This document shows positions 1-9,344 of a DNA stretch of 64,000 nucleotides, one piece after another (the first letter of the stretch is position 1; each line of letters starts with the position of its first letter). Below the pieces are notes generated by a model. That model worked only from the letters and a program-made list of their open reading frames with translations. It ran no database searches and was not told where the DNA came from. The translations under genes were made by a program, and so were the position numbers. The stretch spans positions 1,178,001 to 1,242,000 of the forward strand of contig NZ_BBRI01000002.1 of the NCBI RefSeq assembly GCF_002090075.1, written 5' to 3'. Source of the stretch: Demequina sp. NBRC 110052 (lineage in GTDB: Bacteria; Actinomycetota; Actinomycetes; Actinomycetales; Demequinaceae).

Positions 1-540
1 CTTGGAGAAGCGGGTACAGCGCTGGCACAGCACGCAGCGCTCGCGGTCGAGCAGGATCTCCGAGCTCAGCGCGAGGGGCTTCTCGAAGACGCGCTTGACG
101 TCCACGAAGCGCGACTCGGGGCGGCCGTGGTTCATCGCCTGGTTCTGCAGGGGGCACTCGCCGCCCTTGTCGCACACCGGGCAGTCGAGCGGGTGGTTGA
201 TCAGAAGCAGCTCGAGCACGCCCTTCTGCGCGCGGTCGGCCTCCTCGGAGGTGTGCTGCGTGTTGACGACCATGCCCTCGGTGACGGTCATGGTGCACGA
301 CGCCTGAGGCTTGGGGAAGGCGCGCAGGTTGCCGTCGGGGCCGGGGCTGGCCACGTCGACCAGGCACTGGCGGCACGCGCCTGCCGGCTTGAGCGCGGGG
401 TGATCGCAGAAGCGGGGGATGTCGATGCCGACCTGCTCCGCGGCGCGGATGATGAGCGTGCCCTTGGGAACGGTCACCTCCGTCCCGTCGATGGTGAGCG
501 TGACGGTCTCGACGGCGGCCTTGTCCGCGGTCGCGGTCAT
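1..540 (-). CDS. nuoG: NADH-quinone oxidoreductase subunit G (partial, N-terminal 180 residues)
   Basis: This is the iron-sulfur scaffold subunit of complex I, cut by the window edge. The visible part starts with a ferredoxin-type 2Fe-2S domain (CDHP then CRQC, followed by a further Cys in SCTMTV). Next come the His-Cys motif [17 protein letters not shown] and the first 4Fe-4S motif CVLCQRC. The ATG overlaps the nuoF stop codon as ATGA, so translation is coupled to nuoF. The C-terminal molybdopterin-like domain lies outside the window. Confidence 0.97.
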   Translation of the reverse strand, partial: MTATADKAAVETVTLTIDGTEVTVPKGTLIIRAAEQVGIDIPRFCDHPALKPAGACRQCLVDVASPGPDGNLRAFPKPQASCTMTVTEGMVVNTQHTSEEADRAQKGVLELLLINHPLDCPVCDKGGECPLQNQAMNHGRPESRFVDVKRVFEKPLALSSEILLDRERCVLCQRCTRFSK

Positions 541-1877
541 GCGTGCGCCTCCTCGGTGGTCGGCTCGGAGGTGGACGATGCGGCGGTGTAGTCGAACAGC
601 GCCGAGGCGGCGTGGTCGAACGGGCACTTGCCCTCGGTCACGTGCCGCTCGTACTCCTCGCGGAAGAGCTTGACGGAGCTGATGATGGACGACGTCGCAC
701 CGTCGCCGAGCGCGCAGAACGAGCGGCCAGCGATGGAGTCGCACGTGTCGAGTAGCTGCTGGATGTCGGCCTCGGTGCCGTTGCCGGCTTCGAGGCGCTT
801 GAGGATCTGGGTGAGCCAGAAGGTGCCCTCACGGCACGGCGTGCACTTGCCGCACGACTCGTGCTTGTAGAACTCCGTCCAGCGGGTGACGGCGCGCACC
901 ACGCACGTGGTCTCGTCGAAGATCTGCAGCGCTCGGGTGCCGAGCATCGAGCCCGCGGCTCCCACGGACTCGTAGTCCAGCGGTGTGTCGAGGTGCTCCT
1001 CGGTGAAGATCGGCGTGGACGATCCTCCCGGGGTCCAGAACTTCAGAGACTTGCCCCCGCGCATGCCGCCGGCCATCTCGAGCAGCTCGCGCAGCGTGAT
1101 GCCTAGCGAGGCCTCATACTGGCCCGGCTTCTCCACGTGGCCCGAGAGCGAGAACAGGCCGTGGCCCTTCGAGCGCTCGGTTCCCATGCCCGCGAACCAC
1201 TCGACGCCGCGCTCGACGATCGCGGGGACCGAAGCGACAGACTCGACATTGTTCACGACGGTGGGTCGCGCGTACAGGCCCGCGACGGCGGGGAACGGCG
1301 GCTTCAGGCGCGGCTGGCCGCGGCGGCCCTCGAGCGAGTCGAGGAGCGCGGTCTCCTCGCCGCAGATGTAGGCACCGGCGCCCGCGTGGACGGTGACGTC
1401 CAGGTCGAAGCCCGAGCCGTGGATGTTCTTGCCCAGGTCTCCCGCCTCGTACGCCTCACGCACCGCCTGCAGCAGTCGGCGGTACACGTGCACCACCTCG
1501 CCACGCACATAGATGAAGGCGTGGTTGCAGCCGATGGCGTACGACGTGATCGCGACGCCCTCCACGAGCACGTGAGGGTTCGCCATCATGAGCGGGATGT
1601 CCTTGCACGTGCCCGGCTCGGACTCGTCGGCGTTGACCACGAGGTAGCGCGGCTTGCCGTCGTCCGGGGGCAGGAAGCCCCACTTCATGCCGGTGGGGAA
1701 GCCCGCGCCACCGCGACCGCGCAGCCCGGAGTCCTTCACCATCTGCACCAGGTCGGCCTTGTCGATGCCGAGGGCCTTCTTGAGGGCGCCGTAGCCGCCG
1801 CCCTTGACGTAGGACGCGTGCTTCCAGGACTGCTCCTGGTCCCAGTTCGCGCTGAGGACGGGTACGAGTTCGGTCAC
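537..1877 (-). CDS. nuoF: NADH-quinone oxidoreductase subunit F
   Basis: This is the NADH-oxidising, FMN-binding subunit of complex I, 446 residues. The nucleotide/FMN glycine-rich loop [11 protein letters not shown] is at about residues 53-63. The 4Fe-4S ligands are Cys342, Cys345 and Cys348 (SCGKCTPC) and Cys388. The frame is open far upstream, but the GTG at 1877 overlaps the nuoE stop, matching the coupled starts of the rest of the operon, and begins the family's normal N-terminus. The last 20 residues are an Ala/Thr/Glu-rich tail. Confidence 0.97.
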   Translation of the reverse strand: MTELVPVLSANWDQEQSWKHASYVKGGGYGALKKALGIDKADLVQMVKDSGLRGRGGAGFPTGMKWGFLPPDDGKPRYLVVNADESEPGTCKDIPLMMANPHVLVEGVAITSYAIGCNHAFIYVRGEVVHVYRRLLQAVREAYEAGDLGKNIHGSGFDLDVTVHAGAGAYICGEETALLDSLEGRRGQPRLKPPFPAVAGLYARPTVVNNVESVASVPAIVERGVEWFAGMGTERSKGHGLFSLSGHVEKPGQYEASLGITLRELLEMAGGMRGGKSLKFWTPGGSSTPIFTEEHLDTPLDYESVGAAGSMLGTRALQIFDETTCVVRAVTRWTEFYKHESCGKCTPCREGTFWLTQILKRLEAGNGTEADIQQLLDTCDSIAGRSFCALGDGATSSIISSVKLFREEYERHVTEGKCPFDHAASALFDYTAASSTSEPTTEEAHA

Positions 1878-2536
1878 TTCGCGCCTCCCTCGGCCGTCCA
1901 GCCCTGATCCTTGGCGACCTTGAGGCCGGCCAGCGTCGGCTCTCCGGCGCCCACGCCCTCGTCGGCACGCCCGTCCTCGAAGCCGGCGAGCACGCGCGAC
2001 ACCTCCTTGAAGGTGGGCACTGCGTCGGGCCCGCGGGAGGGCTTGACGGGCTTGCCGTCGAGGATGTCGTTCACGACGGAGAGCGCCGACTCGGGCGTCA
2101 TGTTGTCGAAGAACTCCCAGTTGATCATCATGACGGGCGCGAAGTCGCACGCGGCGTTGCACTCGAGGCGCTCAAGCGAGATCTTGCCGTCCGCGGTGGT
2201 CTCGTCGTGGCCGACGCCCACGCGCTCGGACACGCGCTTCCAGATCTCGTCGCCGCCCATCACGGCGCACAGCGTGTTGGTGCACACGCCCACCTGGTAC
2301 TCGCCGTTGGGGCGGCGCTTGTACTGCGTGTAGAACGTGGCGACGGCGCTCACCTCTGCAGAGGTGAGACCCAGCTGGTCGGCGCAGAACGCGATGCCGT
2401 CGGGGCTGACGAAGCCGTCGACGGACTGCACGAGGTGCAGCATCGGCAGCAGCGCCGAGCGCGGCACCGGGTAGCGCGAGACGATCTGCTCCGCGTCGGC
2501 GGTCAGCTGCGTCAGGGTGGACTCGTCGTAAGTCAT
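1874..2536 (-). CDS. nuoE: NADH-quinone oxidoreductase subunit E
   Basis: This thioredoxin-fold 2Fe-2S subunit of the peripheral arm has 220 residues. The cluster ligands are Cys85, Cys90, Cys126 and Cys130, with the family spacing. About 70 residues follow the core, with a charged low-complexity C-terminus. The ATG overlaps the nuoD stop as ATGA. Together with NuoF it forms the NADH dehydrogenase module. Confidence 0.96.
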   Translation of the reverse strand: MTYDESTLTQLTADAEQIVSRYPVPRSALLPMLHLVQSVDGFVSPDGIAFCADQLGLTSAEVSAVATFYTQYKRRPNGEYQVGVCTNTLCAVMGGDEIWKRVSERVGVGHDETTADGKISLERLECNAACDFAPVMMINWEFFDNMTPESALSVVNDILDGKPVKPSRGPDAVPTFKEVSRVLAGFEDGRADEGVGAGEPTLAGLKVAKDQGWTAEGGAK

Positions 2537-3876
2537 CGGTCGACGCCTCCCAGCACCATGTCGATCGTGGCGATGGCGACCACGACGTCGGCCACCTGGC
2601 CGCCTTCCGTGAGGATCGACAGCGCCTGAAGGTTGTTGAAGCCCGGGTCGCGGAAGTGCGCGCGCCACGGCTTGGTGCCGCCGTCGCTGACCACGTGGCA
2701 GCCGAGCAGACCCTTGGGGTTCTCCACCGCGGCGTAGGCCTGGCCGGCGGGGACCTTGAAGCCCTCGGTCACGAGCTTGAAGTGGTGGATCAGCGCCTCC
2801 ATGGACTCGCCCATGATGTGAGCGATGTGCTCGGGCGAGTTGCCCTGGCCGTCGGCGCTCAGCACGAGCTGCGCGGGCCAGGCGATCTTCTTGTCGGCGA
2901 CCATCACGGGCTGGCCCTCGGTCGCCTCGAGGCGATCGGCGCACTGCTCGACGATCTTGAGCGACTCGTAGCACTCCTCGAGGCGCAGGATCACGCGCGA
3001 GTACGCGTCGCCGTCGGTGCTGGTGGGCACCTGGAAGTCGTACGTCTCGTAACCCCAGTACGGCTCGGACTTGCGCAGGTCGTACGGGAGGCCCGCCGAG
3101 CGCAGGATGGGGCCGGTGATGCCGAGCGCCATGCAGCCTGCGAGGTCAAGCTCCGCGACGCCCTTGAGGCGGCCGATGAAGATGGGGTTCTTGAGCTGGA
3201 TCTGCGCGAGTTCGTCGAGGCGCTGCTTGACCTTCGGGATCATCTCGCGCACGTACTCGACGAAGCCCTCGGGCGTGTCGACGGCGACGCCGCCGGGGCG
3301 GATGTAGGCGTTGTTGGTGCGCAGGCCCGTGAGCATCTCGATGACACGGAAGGTGTCCTCGCGGCCCACGAAGGCCGTCGTCATGACGGTGGTGGCGCCC
3401 ATCTCGTTGCCGCCGGTGCCGATGGCGACCAGGTGCGAGCCGATGCGGGTGAGCTCCATCATGAGGATGCGCAGGATGTTGGCGCGCTCGGGCACGTCGT
3501 CCTCGATGCCGAGCAGCTTCTCGACGCCCATGACGTACACGGCCTCGTTGAACATCGAGGCGACGTAGTCCATGCGGGTCGCGAACGTGACGCCCTGCGT
3601 CCACGTCCGGAACTCCATGTTCTTCTCGATGCCGGTGTGCAGGTAGCCGATGCCAGCGCGGGCCTCGGTGACGGTCTCGCCCTCGATCTCGAGCATGACG
3701 CGCAGCACGCCGTGCGTGGACGGGTGCTGCGGGCCCATGTTGATGACGACGCGCTGCTGGCCGAGACGCGTGGCCTCGTCGGCGATCTCGCTCCAGTCGC
3801 CGCCGTAGGCGGTGAACTCGGGCGCGCCCTCGTCGTCGACGAAGCCCTGGGTGGCGTGCGGGGTCTCGGTGGTCAT
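2533..3876 (-). CDS. nuoD: NADH-quinone oxidoreductase subunit D
   Basis: This 49-kDa-type subunit, 447 residues, forms part of the quinone-binding pocket. The hallmark [12 protein letters not shown] is near residue 45, followed by GYLHTGIEK and a conserved C-terminus ending [10 protein letters not shown]. Unlike enterobacterial NuoCD it is separate from NuoC. The start overlaps the nuoC stop (ATGA). Confidence 0.97.
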   Translation of the reverse strand: MTTETPHATQGFVDDEGAPEFTAYGGDWSEIADEATRLGQQRVVINMGPQHPSTHGVLRVMLEIEGETVTEARAGIGYLHTGIEKNMEFRTWTQGVTFATRMDYVASMFNEAVYVMGVEKLLGIEDDVPERANILRILMMELTRIGSHLVAIGTGGNEMGATTVMTTAFVGREDTFRVIEMLTGLRTNNAYIRPGGVAVDTPEGFVEYVREMIPKVKQRLDELAQIQLKNPIFIGRLKGVAELDLAGCMALGITGPILRSAGLPYDLRKSEPYWGYETYDFQVPTSTDGDAYSRVILRLEECYESLKIVEQCADRLEATEGQPVMVADKKIAWPAQLVLSADGQGNSPEHIAHIMGESMEALIHHFKLVTEGFKVPAGQAYAAVENPKGLLGCHVVSDGGTKPWRAHFRDPGFNNLQALSILTEGGQVADVVVAIATIDMVLGGVDR

Positions 3877-4589
3877 CGGTACTGCCTCCGCGTGTCGGGC
3901 GACGGCACTTCGGCGCCCTTGTACTCGACGGGGATGCCGCCGAGCGGGTAGTCCTTGCGCTGCGGGTGGCCCACCCAGTCGTCGGGCATCTCGATGCGCG
4001 CGAGGTACGGGTGGCCGTCGAAGACGATGCCGAAGAAGTCGTACGTCTCGCGCTCGTGCCAGTTGTTCATGGGGTAGATCGGCGTGATCGAGGGGATGTG
4101 AGGGTCCTCCTCGGAACACGCGACCTCGACGCGAAGGCGCCGGTTGTGCGTGATCGACTGCATCGGATAGACGGCGTGGAGCTCGCGCCCCTCGTCCGCC
4201 GGGTAGTGGACGCCGCTGACGCCGAGGCACATCTCGAAGCGCAGGTCCTGATCGTCGCGCAGATGCTGCGCGACCTCGTACAGGTGCTCGCGCGCGATGT
4301 TGAGTGTGAGCTCGCCGCGGTCGACGACGACGGACTCGATCGCGTCGGCCGCCTTGTCGCCCAGCAGCTCCTCGAGCACGTCGACCACGCCGTCGAACCA
4401 TTCGCCGTACGGGCGCTCGGACGCGCCGGGCATCTCGATGACGCGCTTGAGCCCGCCGTAGCCCGACGTGTCTCCGCCAGGCCCGCCGAACATGCCCTGA
4501 CGGACGTTGATGAGGGTGCGGCCCTCCGGGCGCACGTGCTCTCCGCCCTGGGCGTCGCCGGCGCCGGACAGGTCCTGGGTCTCGCTCAA
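3873..4589 (-). CDS. nuoC: NADH-quinone oxidoreductase subunit C
   Basis: This 30-kDa-type subunit of complex I has 238 residues. The signature [19 protein letters not shown] and the following QRKDYPL are present. I place the start at a TTG that overlaps the nuoB stop (TTGA). No ATG or GTG gives a sensible N-terminus, and TTG fits the overlap pattern of the operon. The first 30 residues are a disordered extension common in actinobacterial NuoC. Confidence 0.95.
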   Translation of the reverse strand: MSETQDLSGAGDAQGGEHVRPEGRTLINVRQGMFGGPGGDTSGYGGLKRVIEMPGASERPYGEWFDGVVDVLEELLGDKAADAIESVVVDRGELTLNIAREHLYEVAQHLRDDQDLRFEMCLGVSGVHYPADEGRELHAVYPMQSITHNRRLRVEVACSEEDPHIPSITPIYPMNNWHERETYDFFGIVFDGHPYLARIEMPDDWVGHPQRKDYPLGGIPVEYKGAEVPSPDTRRQYR

Positions 4590-5137
4590 CGGAGCAGTCC
4601 CTTCATGTCGGAGGTGGGGGTCGCCTGCAGCGCGGCGGCCTCGGCCGCGGCGGCGATCTCCTTGCGGTTGCGGCCCATGGGGCGGTCCGCGGCGAGCTCC
4701 TGCACCTTGAGCAGCGCGTTGATGAGCATCTCGGGACGCGGCGGGCAGCCGGGAAGGTAGATGTCCACGGGGACCACGTGGTCCACGCCCTGGACGATCG
4801 CGTAGTTGTTGAACATGCCGCCCGACGACGCGCACACGCCCATCGCGAGCACCCACTTGGGCTCGGGCATCTGGTCGTAGACCTGACGCACGATGGGCGC
4901 CATCTTGTTGGACACGCGCCCGGCGACGATCATGATGTCGGCCTGGCGCGGGGAGCCGCGGAAGACCTCCATGCCGATGCGGGAGATGTCGAACCGGGAT
5001 GTGCCCGTGCCCATCATCTCGATCGCGCAGCATGCGAGGCCGAACGTCGCGGGCCACATCGATCCGGCGCGGGCCCAGCCGACGAAGTCCTCGACGGTGC
5101 CGAGCATGAACGGAGGTGCGCTCTCTTCAATACCCAT
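4586..5137 (-). CDS. nuoB: NADH-quinone oxidoreductase subunit B
   Basis: This subunit carries the terminal N2 4Fe-4S cluster that reduces quinone, 183 residues. The four ligands are visible as the adjacent Cys36-Cys37 pair (GLACCAIE), Cys102 (GVCASSGG) and Cys131 (PGCPPRPE). The start lies 3 nt after the nuoA stop. The last 35 residues are an Ala-rich tail. Confidence 0.97.
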   Translation of the reverse strand: MGIEESAPPFMLGTVEDFVGWARAGSMWPATFGLACCAIEMMGTGTSRFDISRIGMEVFRGSPRQADIMIVAGRVSNKMAPIVRQVYDQMPEPKWVLAMGVCASSGGMFNNYAIVQGVDHVVPVDIYLPGCPPRPEMLINALLKVQELAADRPMGRNRKEIAAAAEAAALQATPTSDMKGLLR

Positions 5138-5140
5138 GGG

Positions 5141-5500
5141 TCACTCCCAGTCGAATCCGCCGCGGCGCCACTCGTACACGAACGGGATCGTGATGAGGAC
5201 GAGGAAGGTCATGATCGCGATCAGGCCGAACCAGCCCAGGGCGTCGTGCGTGACGGCCCACGGGTAGAGGAAGACGACCTCGATGTCGAAGATGATGAAC
5301 GTCATAGCCGTCAGGTAGTACTTGACCGGGATGCGTCCGCCGCCTGCGGCGAGAGGAGTCGGCTGAAGTCCCGACTCGTAACGGTCGAGCTTGGCCGCGT
5401 TCTTGCGGTGGGGCCCGAGGAGTCGGCTTGCGGCGAGTCCGGCGACAGCCATGAAGGCGGCTACGCCGATCATCACCAGGATCGGCACGTAGGGGTTCAC
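5141..5500 (-). CDS. nuoA: NADH-quinone oxidoreductase subunit A
   Basis: This small membrane subunit has 119 residues and three hydrophobic helices, with the family motif YESGLQP near residue 42. The GTG start is preceded by a strong purine-rich ribosome binding site (GGGAGGGAG). It is the first gene of the nuo operon. The 36 nt back to the upstream reductase gene show no terminator, so read-through from that gene is likely. Confidence 0.96.
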   Translation of the reverse strand: MNPYVPILVMIGVAAFMAVAGLAASRLLGPHRKNAAKLDRYESGLQPTPLAAGGGRIPVKYYLTAMTFIIFDIEVVFLYPWAVTHDALGWFGLIAIMTFLVLITIPFVYEWRRGGFDWE

Positions 5501-5536
5501 GCGCGCTCTCCCTCCCTGGTCGCGATATTCATCGTC

Positions 5537-6877
5537 TCAGGCCGCCGGTGCCACGCGCACCAGAGCCGACAGGAGCTTGTCGGCCCAGTTGCCATTCCGG
5601 GGCTCGTAGACATCTGCCAGCAGTCTAGACGTGAACTCCATGATGAGCGGACGGGGTAGTCCGTACTTGGTGCACACGTGCATCACCGTCGGGTGCTCCA
5701 CCAGCGAGGCGAAGACACGGCCGAGCGAGTAGTAGCCGCCGAGGTCATCCTTCATCATTCGCGAATAGTTCGCGAGCGCGTCCTCCTTGGCTGCGCCCGA
5801 CGCGGCGGCCCGGTGGGCAACGGCGGCCTCCGTGGCGCGTCGGGCGGCCTGCATCGCGTACGCGATGCCCTCCCCGTTGAACGGGTTGACCATGCCGCCG
5901 GAGTCGCCGACGAGCATCATGCCCGGCACGTAGTGGGGCTGGCGGTTGAAGGCCATGGGGATGGCGGCGCCCTTGATGTCGCCCACCTGCTTGCCGAACT
6001 CCCAGTCCTTGGCCGAGTGGTCGAGCCAGTCGCGCATGAGCGCACGGTGGTCGAGACCCGAGGGCGTGCCCTTGGCGCTCAGGGTGCCGAGCCCGACGTT
6101 GGCGGTGCCGTCGCCGAGCGGGAAGATCCAGCCGTAGCCGGGCAGCAGGTTCGAGTGCCCACGCTCGCCGTCCCAGATCTCGAGGTGCCCCTCCATCCAC
6201 TCCTCGTCGTGGCGCGGGGTCTCGTAGTAGGTGCGGACCGCGACGCCCATCGGCCGGTTGGCCTTGCGCTCGATGCCGAGCCCTAGGGCCAGGCGTCCGC
6301 TGACGCCGTCGGCGGAGATGATCAGCGGGGCGCGGTACTCGACGGGCTCGCCGATCTTGCGGCCCTTCTCGTCGGTCTCGCGGGCGACGACGCCCACGAC
6401 GCGCGCCTCGCCCCCTGGTCGCACCGCGGCGGCGCGCTCGGCGTATGCCTTGTCGGCGACGAACTCGCCGAGGCTGTCCCGCACGATGACGGCGTCCACG
6501 TGCCATCCCTCGCGCACGTCGGCGCCAGCGGCGCGCGCGTGCTCAGCGAGACGGTGGTCGAACTGCGCGCGCGGGAGGCTCAGGCCGTACTGGGGGAACG
6601 ATTCCAGGTCGTGCCACGGGAACTCGAGGCGGTGGCCCCCTCCGATCATGCGCAGGCCGTGGTTGGGGATCCATCCCTCGTCGCGCGGGGTCTCCAGCCC
6701 GATCAGCTGCAACTCCTTGACCGCGCGCGGGGTGAGCCCGTCGCCGCAGACCTTCTCGCGCGGGAAACGGGACTTCTCGAGCGCGATGACGTCGAAACCC
6801 TCAGCGGCGAGGTAGCGAGCTGCGGCGGCGCCGCCTGGTCCGGCGCCGACGACGATGACATCGGCCTCGTTCTTCAC
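5537..6877 (-). CDS. Geranylgeranyl reductase family FAD-dependent oxidoreductase (menaquinone side-chain reductase candidate)
   Basis: This FAD-dependent reductase, 446 residues, has the N-terminal dinucleotide motif GAGPGGAAAARYLA and the internal GDSGGMVNPFNGEGI characteristic of the geranylgeranyl reductase family. The mycobacterial relative MenJ (Rv0561c) saturates one isoprene unit of menaquinone. Its place between menF and nuoA supports a quinone role here, which is inference. I choose the GTG at 6877 because a TAGGCT hexamer ends 7 nt upstream. An open extension of 13 codons exists but would include that hexamer. Confidence 0.88.
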   Translation of the reverse strand: MKNEADVIVVGAGPGGAAAARYLAAEGFDVIALEKSRFPREKVCGDGLTPRAVKELQLIGLETPRDEGWIPNHGLRMIGGGHRLEFPWHDLESFPQYGLSLPRAQFDHRLAEHARAAGADVREGWHVDAVIVRDSLGEFVADKAYAERAAAVRPGGEARVVGVVARETDEKGRKIGEPVEYRAPLIISADGVSGRLALGLGIERKANRPMGVAVRTYYETPRHDEEWMEGHLEIWDGERGHSNLLPGYGWIFPLGDGTANVGLGTLSAKGTPSGLDHRALMRDWLDHSAKDWEFGKQVGDIKGAAIPMAFNRQPHYVPGMMLVGDSGGMVNPFNGEGIAYAMQAARRATEAAVAHRAAASGAAKEDALANYSRMMKDDLGGYYSLGRVFASLVEHPTVMHVCTKYGLPRPLIMEFTSRLLADVYEPRNGNWADKLLSALVRVAPAA

Positions 6878-6884
6878 CCGCACA

Positions 6885-6890
6885 AGCCTA
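6885..6890 (-). promoter_or_regulatory. Leaderless -10 hexamer (TAGGCT) for the reductase/nuo unit
   Basis: TAGGCT on the minus strand ends 7 nt before the GTG at 6877, and no ribosome binding site is present. It is arranged back-to-back with the menF hexamer at 6944-6949, so the two quinone-related units diverge from one 78-nt gap. Confidence 0.6.
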
Positions 6891-6943
6891 GTTGTGCCAC
6901 GAGGGTGATCTGTCACCCGCGTCGGACGGGCTTCAGCCGGTCC

Positions 6944-6949
6944 TAGGCT
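6944..6949 (+). promoter_or_regulatory. Leaderless -10 hexamer (TAGGCT) for menF
   Basis: TAGGCT is followed by 6 nt and then the GTG start of menF. No convincing -35 element is visible 16-18 nt upstream. Confidence 0.6.
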
Positions 6950-6955
6950 GGAGGG

Positions 6956-8227
6956 GTGACGCTTCAGCTCCCCCCTTCACCGACGCTCGCGGCGCGCACG
7001 GTCGCCGTGGACGCTCCCGACGACCTGCTTGCGTGCCTGCCCGACGCGGGCCTGGCCTGGTTGCGCCGCGGCGAGGGCATGGTGGCGTGGGGCGAGGTCA
7101 CGCGTTTCGAAGCGCGCGGATCATCCCGGATCGACGACGCAGGTGCGTGGTGGAGGCGCCTCACCCGGCACGCGATCGTGCGGGACGACGTCCGGATCCC
7201 CGGCACGGGCCTGATCGCGTTCGGCTCGTTCTCGTTCGCCGACGGGTCAACCGCGGGCGGCTCGCTTGTGGTGCCCCGATTCGTGCTCGGCCGACGCGGC
7301 ACGACGGCCTTCCTCACAGAGATCTCGACCGACGGAGCGCACGAACGCGAGCCCGACCTCGCCTCCGCACTCTCCGGCGCAGCGCCCGCCTCCCCATTGC
7401 CAGCGCTGACCGCCCAGCAGGGTGACAAGGACGCGTGGGAGACCGCCGTCACCTCCGCCGTCGCGCGCATTCGTGCCGGAGAGGTGGACAAGGTGGTGCT
7501 CGCCCGCGCGGAGACCGCCGTCGCCGACGCACCGATCGATACTCGCTCGGTGCTCCCGACCCTCGCGCGTGAGTACGACTCGTGCTGGACGTTCCACGTC
7601 GACGGCCTCATGGGGGCCACCCCGGAACTCCTGGCACGACTCGACCACGGACTCGTCACCTCACGCGTGCTCGCCGGAACGATCCGGCGCACCGGGGACG
7701 AGTCCGCGGATCTCGCCCACGCCGCCACGCTCGCCCACTCCTCGAAGGACCGCGAGGAGCATGGCTACGCGGTGCGCTCGGTCACCCAGGTGCTCGCGGC
7801 GCACTGCGCATCCGTGAACGTGCCAGACGAGCCGTTCGTGCTGCATCTGCCCAACGTGATGCACCTCGCGACCGATGTGACAGGCTCCCTCGACCACGCA
7901 GCCTCGTCGCTCGAACTGGTGCGTGAACTGCACCCGAGCGCGGCAGTATGCGGCACGCCCACACTCGCGGCCGCGCGCGTGATCGACGAGCTCGAAGGCC
8001 TGGACCGTGCGCGCTACGCCGGGCCGGTCGGCTGGATCGACGCCGCCGGCGACGGCGAGTGGTGCATCGGACTGCGCTCCGCCGAGATCGACGCAGAGGA
8101 TCCACGCCGCGTGCGGATGTTCGCAGGCTGCGGCATCGTCGCTGCGTCCGAACCCGAGTCGGAGTGGGCCGAGTCCGAGGCGAAGCTCGAGCCCATGCGC
8201 CGCGCGCTGGGCCTCACGGCAGGCTGA
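6956..8227 (+). CDS. menF: Isochorismate synthase
   Basis: This chorismate-binding enzyme, 423 residues, converts chorismate to isochorismate, the entry step of menaquinone synthesis. The C-terminal catalytic half carries KVVLARAE, the ATPELLARL segment, HPSAAVCGTPT and the C-terminal CIGLRSAEID and FAGCGIV motifs of the family. The menaquinone context argues for MenF rather than a siderophore enzyme. The 3' end overlaps the convergent gene at 8214 by 14 nt. Confidence 0.92.
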   Translation: MTLQLPPSPTLAARTVAVDAPDDLLACLPDAGLAWLRRGEGMVAWGEVTRFEARGSSRIDDAGAWWRRLTRHAIVRDDVRIPGTGLIAFGSFSFADGSTAGGSLVVPRFVLGRRGTTAFLTEISTDGAHEREPDLASALSGAAPASPLPALTAQQGDKDAWETAVTSAVARIRAGEVDKVVLARAETAVADAPIDTRSVLPTLAREYDSCWTFHVDGLMGATPELLARLDHGLVTSRVLAGTIRRTGDESADLAHAATLAHSSKDREEHGYAVRSVTQVLAAHCASVNVPDEPFVLHLPNVMHLATDVTGSLDHAASSLELVRELHPSAAVCGTPTLAAARVIDELEGLDRARYAGPVGWIDAAGDGEWCIGLRSAEIDAEDPRRVRMFAGCGIVAASEPESEWAESEAKLEPMRRALGLTAG

Positions 8228-9344
8228 GCACGGGCGCCACGACGTCGAGGTAACCGCCCGAGCCTGCGGCGGTCTCGCGCGTGTAGTTCTCTACCCCTGC
8301 GGCCGACAGAAGCGTCAGCGTGGGCGAGGCGCCGTCGTCGCTCGGCATGAGCAGGGCGAGCGCGTCACCGGTCCACACCGCTTCAGTCGCGCCCATCACG
8401 CTCTCCGGCAGACTCCACACCGGGTTGCCCGCGACCGTCGCGACCTCGCCCGCCACGAGCGCGCGGGTTGCCGAGACGGCCAGTGCCACCTCGCCGGCGG
8501 CGGGTCGCGTCGACGCCTCCGCATACGCACCGGTGGTCGCCTCGAGCGCCCAGAGCCGGGTCTCCTCGCCTCCGAGGCAGGTCACGATCGCCTGGCGCCC
8601 CGGGGCCCACGCCGACGGCAGGCAGCCGCCGCTCGCCGCGGGCGGCTGGAGCGTCTCCGTCGTCGTCACGCCATCGACGAGCGTGCCGAGCCACATGCCG
8701 GAGTCCCCTCCGGCGAGCAGCTCTGTGCCGTCCGGCGACGCGACGAGCGCGGTGATGCCGGGGACCTTCATGCGCTCGGTGACAGCGCCGTCGGCGAGTG
8801 CGACCTCGTCGACGGTCGCACCGGTCGCCGCATGCGACACGATGTACACCGCGCCGCCCTCGGGGTCGGCGACGGCCGTGGGCGACTCCCACGAGCCGAG
8901 CGGCGTGCGCTCTCCGTCAACGAGGTCCACGAGGTCCACCGCGTCGCCCTCAGCGATCACCGCGCGCCCATCGGGAAGCCACGCGAGAAGGTCGGTGTCC
9001 TGCGTGAGCCGCACCCCGTCGTACGCGGCCCCCGCAGGGTCGATCACGCGCAGCGCGATCGCGCCGGTCGCCGCGATCCGCTCGGTCACGAGCAGCCAGC
9101 CCTCGTCCACAGCGGCGAGCACATCCTCCGTGAGGACGCCGCCCTCGGTCGGGTCGGCGCTTGGCGTGGGCGACGCGCTGGGCGAGGTGGGGTCGATCGA
9201 AGGGAACCAGGCCGAGTCGTCCTCGGAGGACCCGATGATGTACGGCATCGTCCACGCCACGATGAGCGACAGGAACACGGTCGCGAGCACGAGGGTCCAC
9301 AAGAACCAGAAGCGCGACGAGTGCAACGGGCGCGGTCGGCTCAC
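8214..9344 (-). CDS. Single-pass membrane protein with an extracytoplasmic propeller-like domain, coupled to menD
   Basis: I do not recognise a named family. The 376-residue product has one N-terminal membrane segment (about residues 11-32, FWFLWTLVLATVFLSLIVAW). A Ser/Thr/Pro linker follows, then some 300 residues of repeated beta-rich segments (for example AWLPDGRAVIAEGD, ALVASPDGTELLAGGDSG and VWTGDALALLMPSDDG) that look like propeller blades. The GTG start overlaps the menD stop as GTGA, so the two are co-translated. A role linked to quinone metabolism is only suggested by position. Confidence 0.75.
   Translation of the reverse strand: MSRPRPLHSSRFWFLWTLVLATVFLSLIVAWTMPYIIGSSEDDSAWFPSIDPTSPSASPTPSADPTEGGVLTEDVLAAVDEGWLLVTERIAATGAIALRVIDPAGAAYDGVRLTQDTDLLAWLPDGRAVIAEGDAVDLVDLVDGERTPLGSWESPTAVADPEGGAVYIVSHAATGATVDEVALADGAVTERMKVPGITALVASPDGTELLAGGDSGMWLGTLVDGVTTTETLQPPAASGGCLPSAWAPGRQAIVTCLGGEETRLWALEATTGAYAEASTRPAAGEVALAVSATRALVAGEVATVAGNPVWSLPESVMGATEAVWTGDALALLMPSDDGASPTLTLLSAAGVENYTRETAAGSGGYLDVVAPVLSLP

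Noticed and set aside
2656-3951. A 431-codon plus-strand frame opposite nuoD
   Set aside because: Composition-driven shadow of a strongly conserved gene; no start signal and no recognisable domain.
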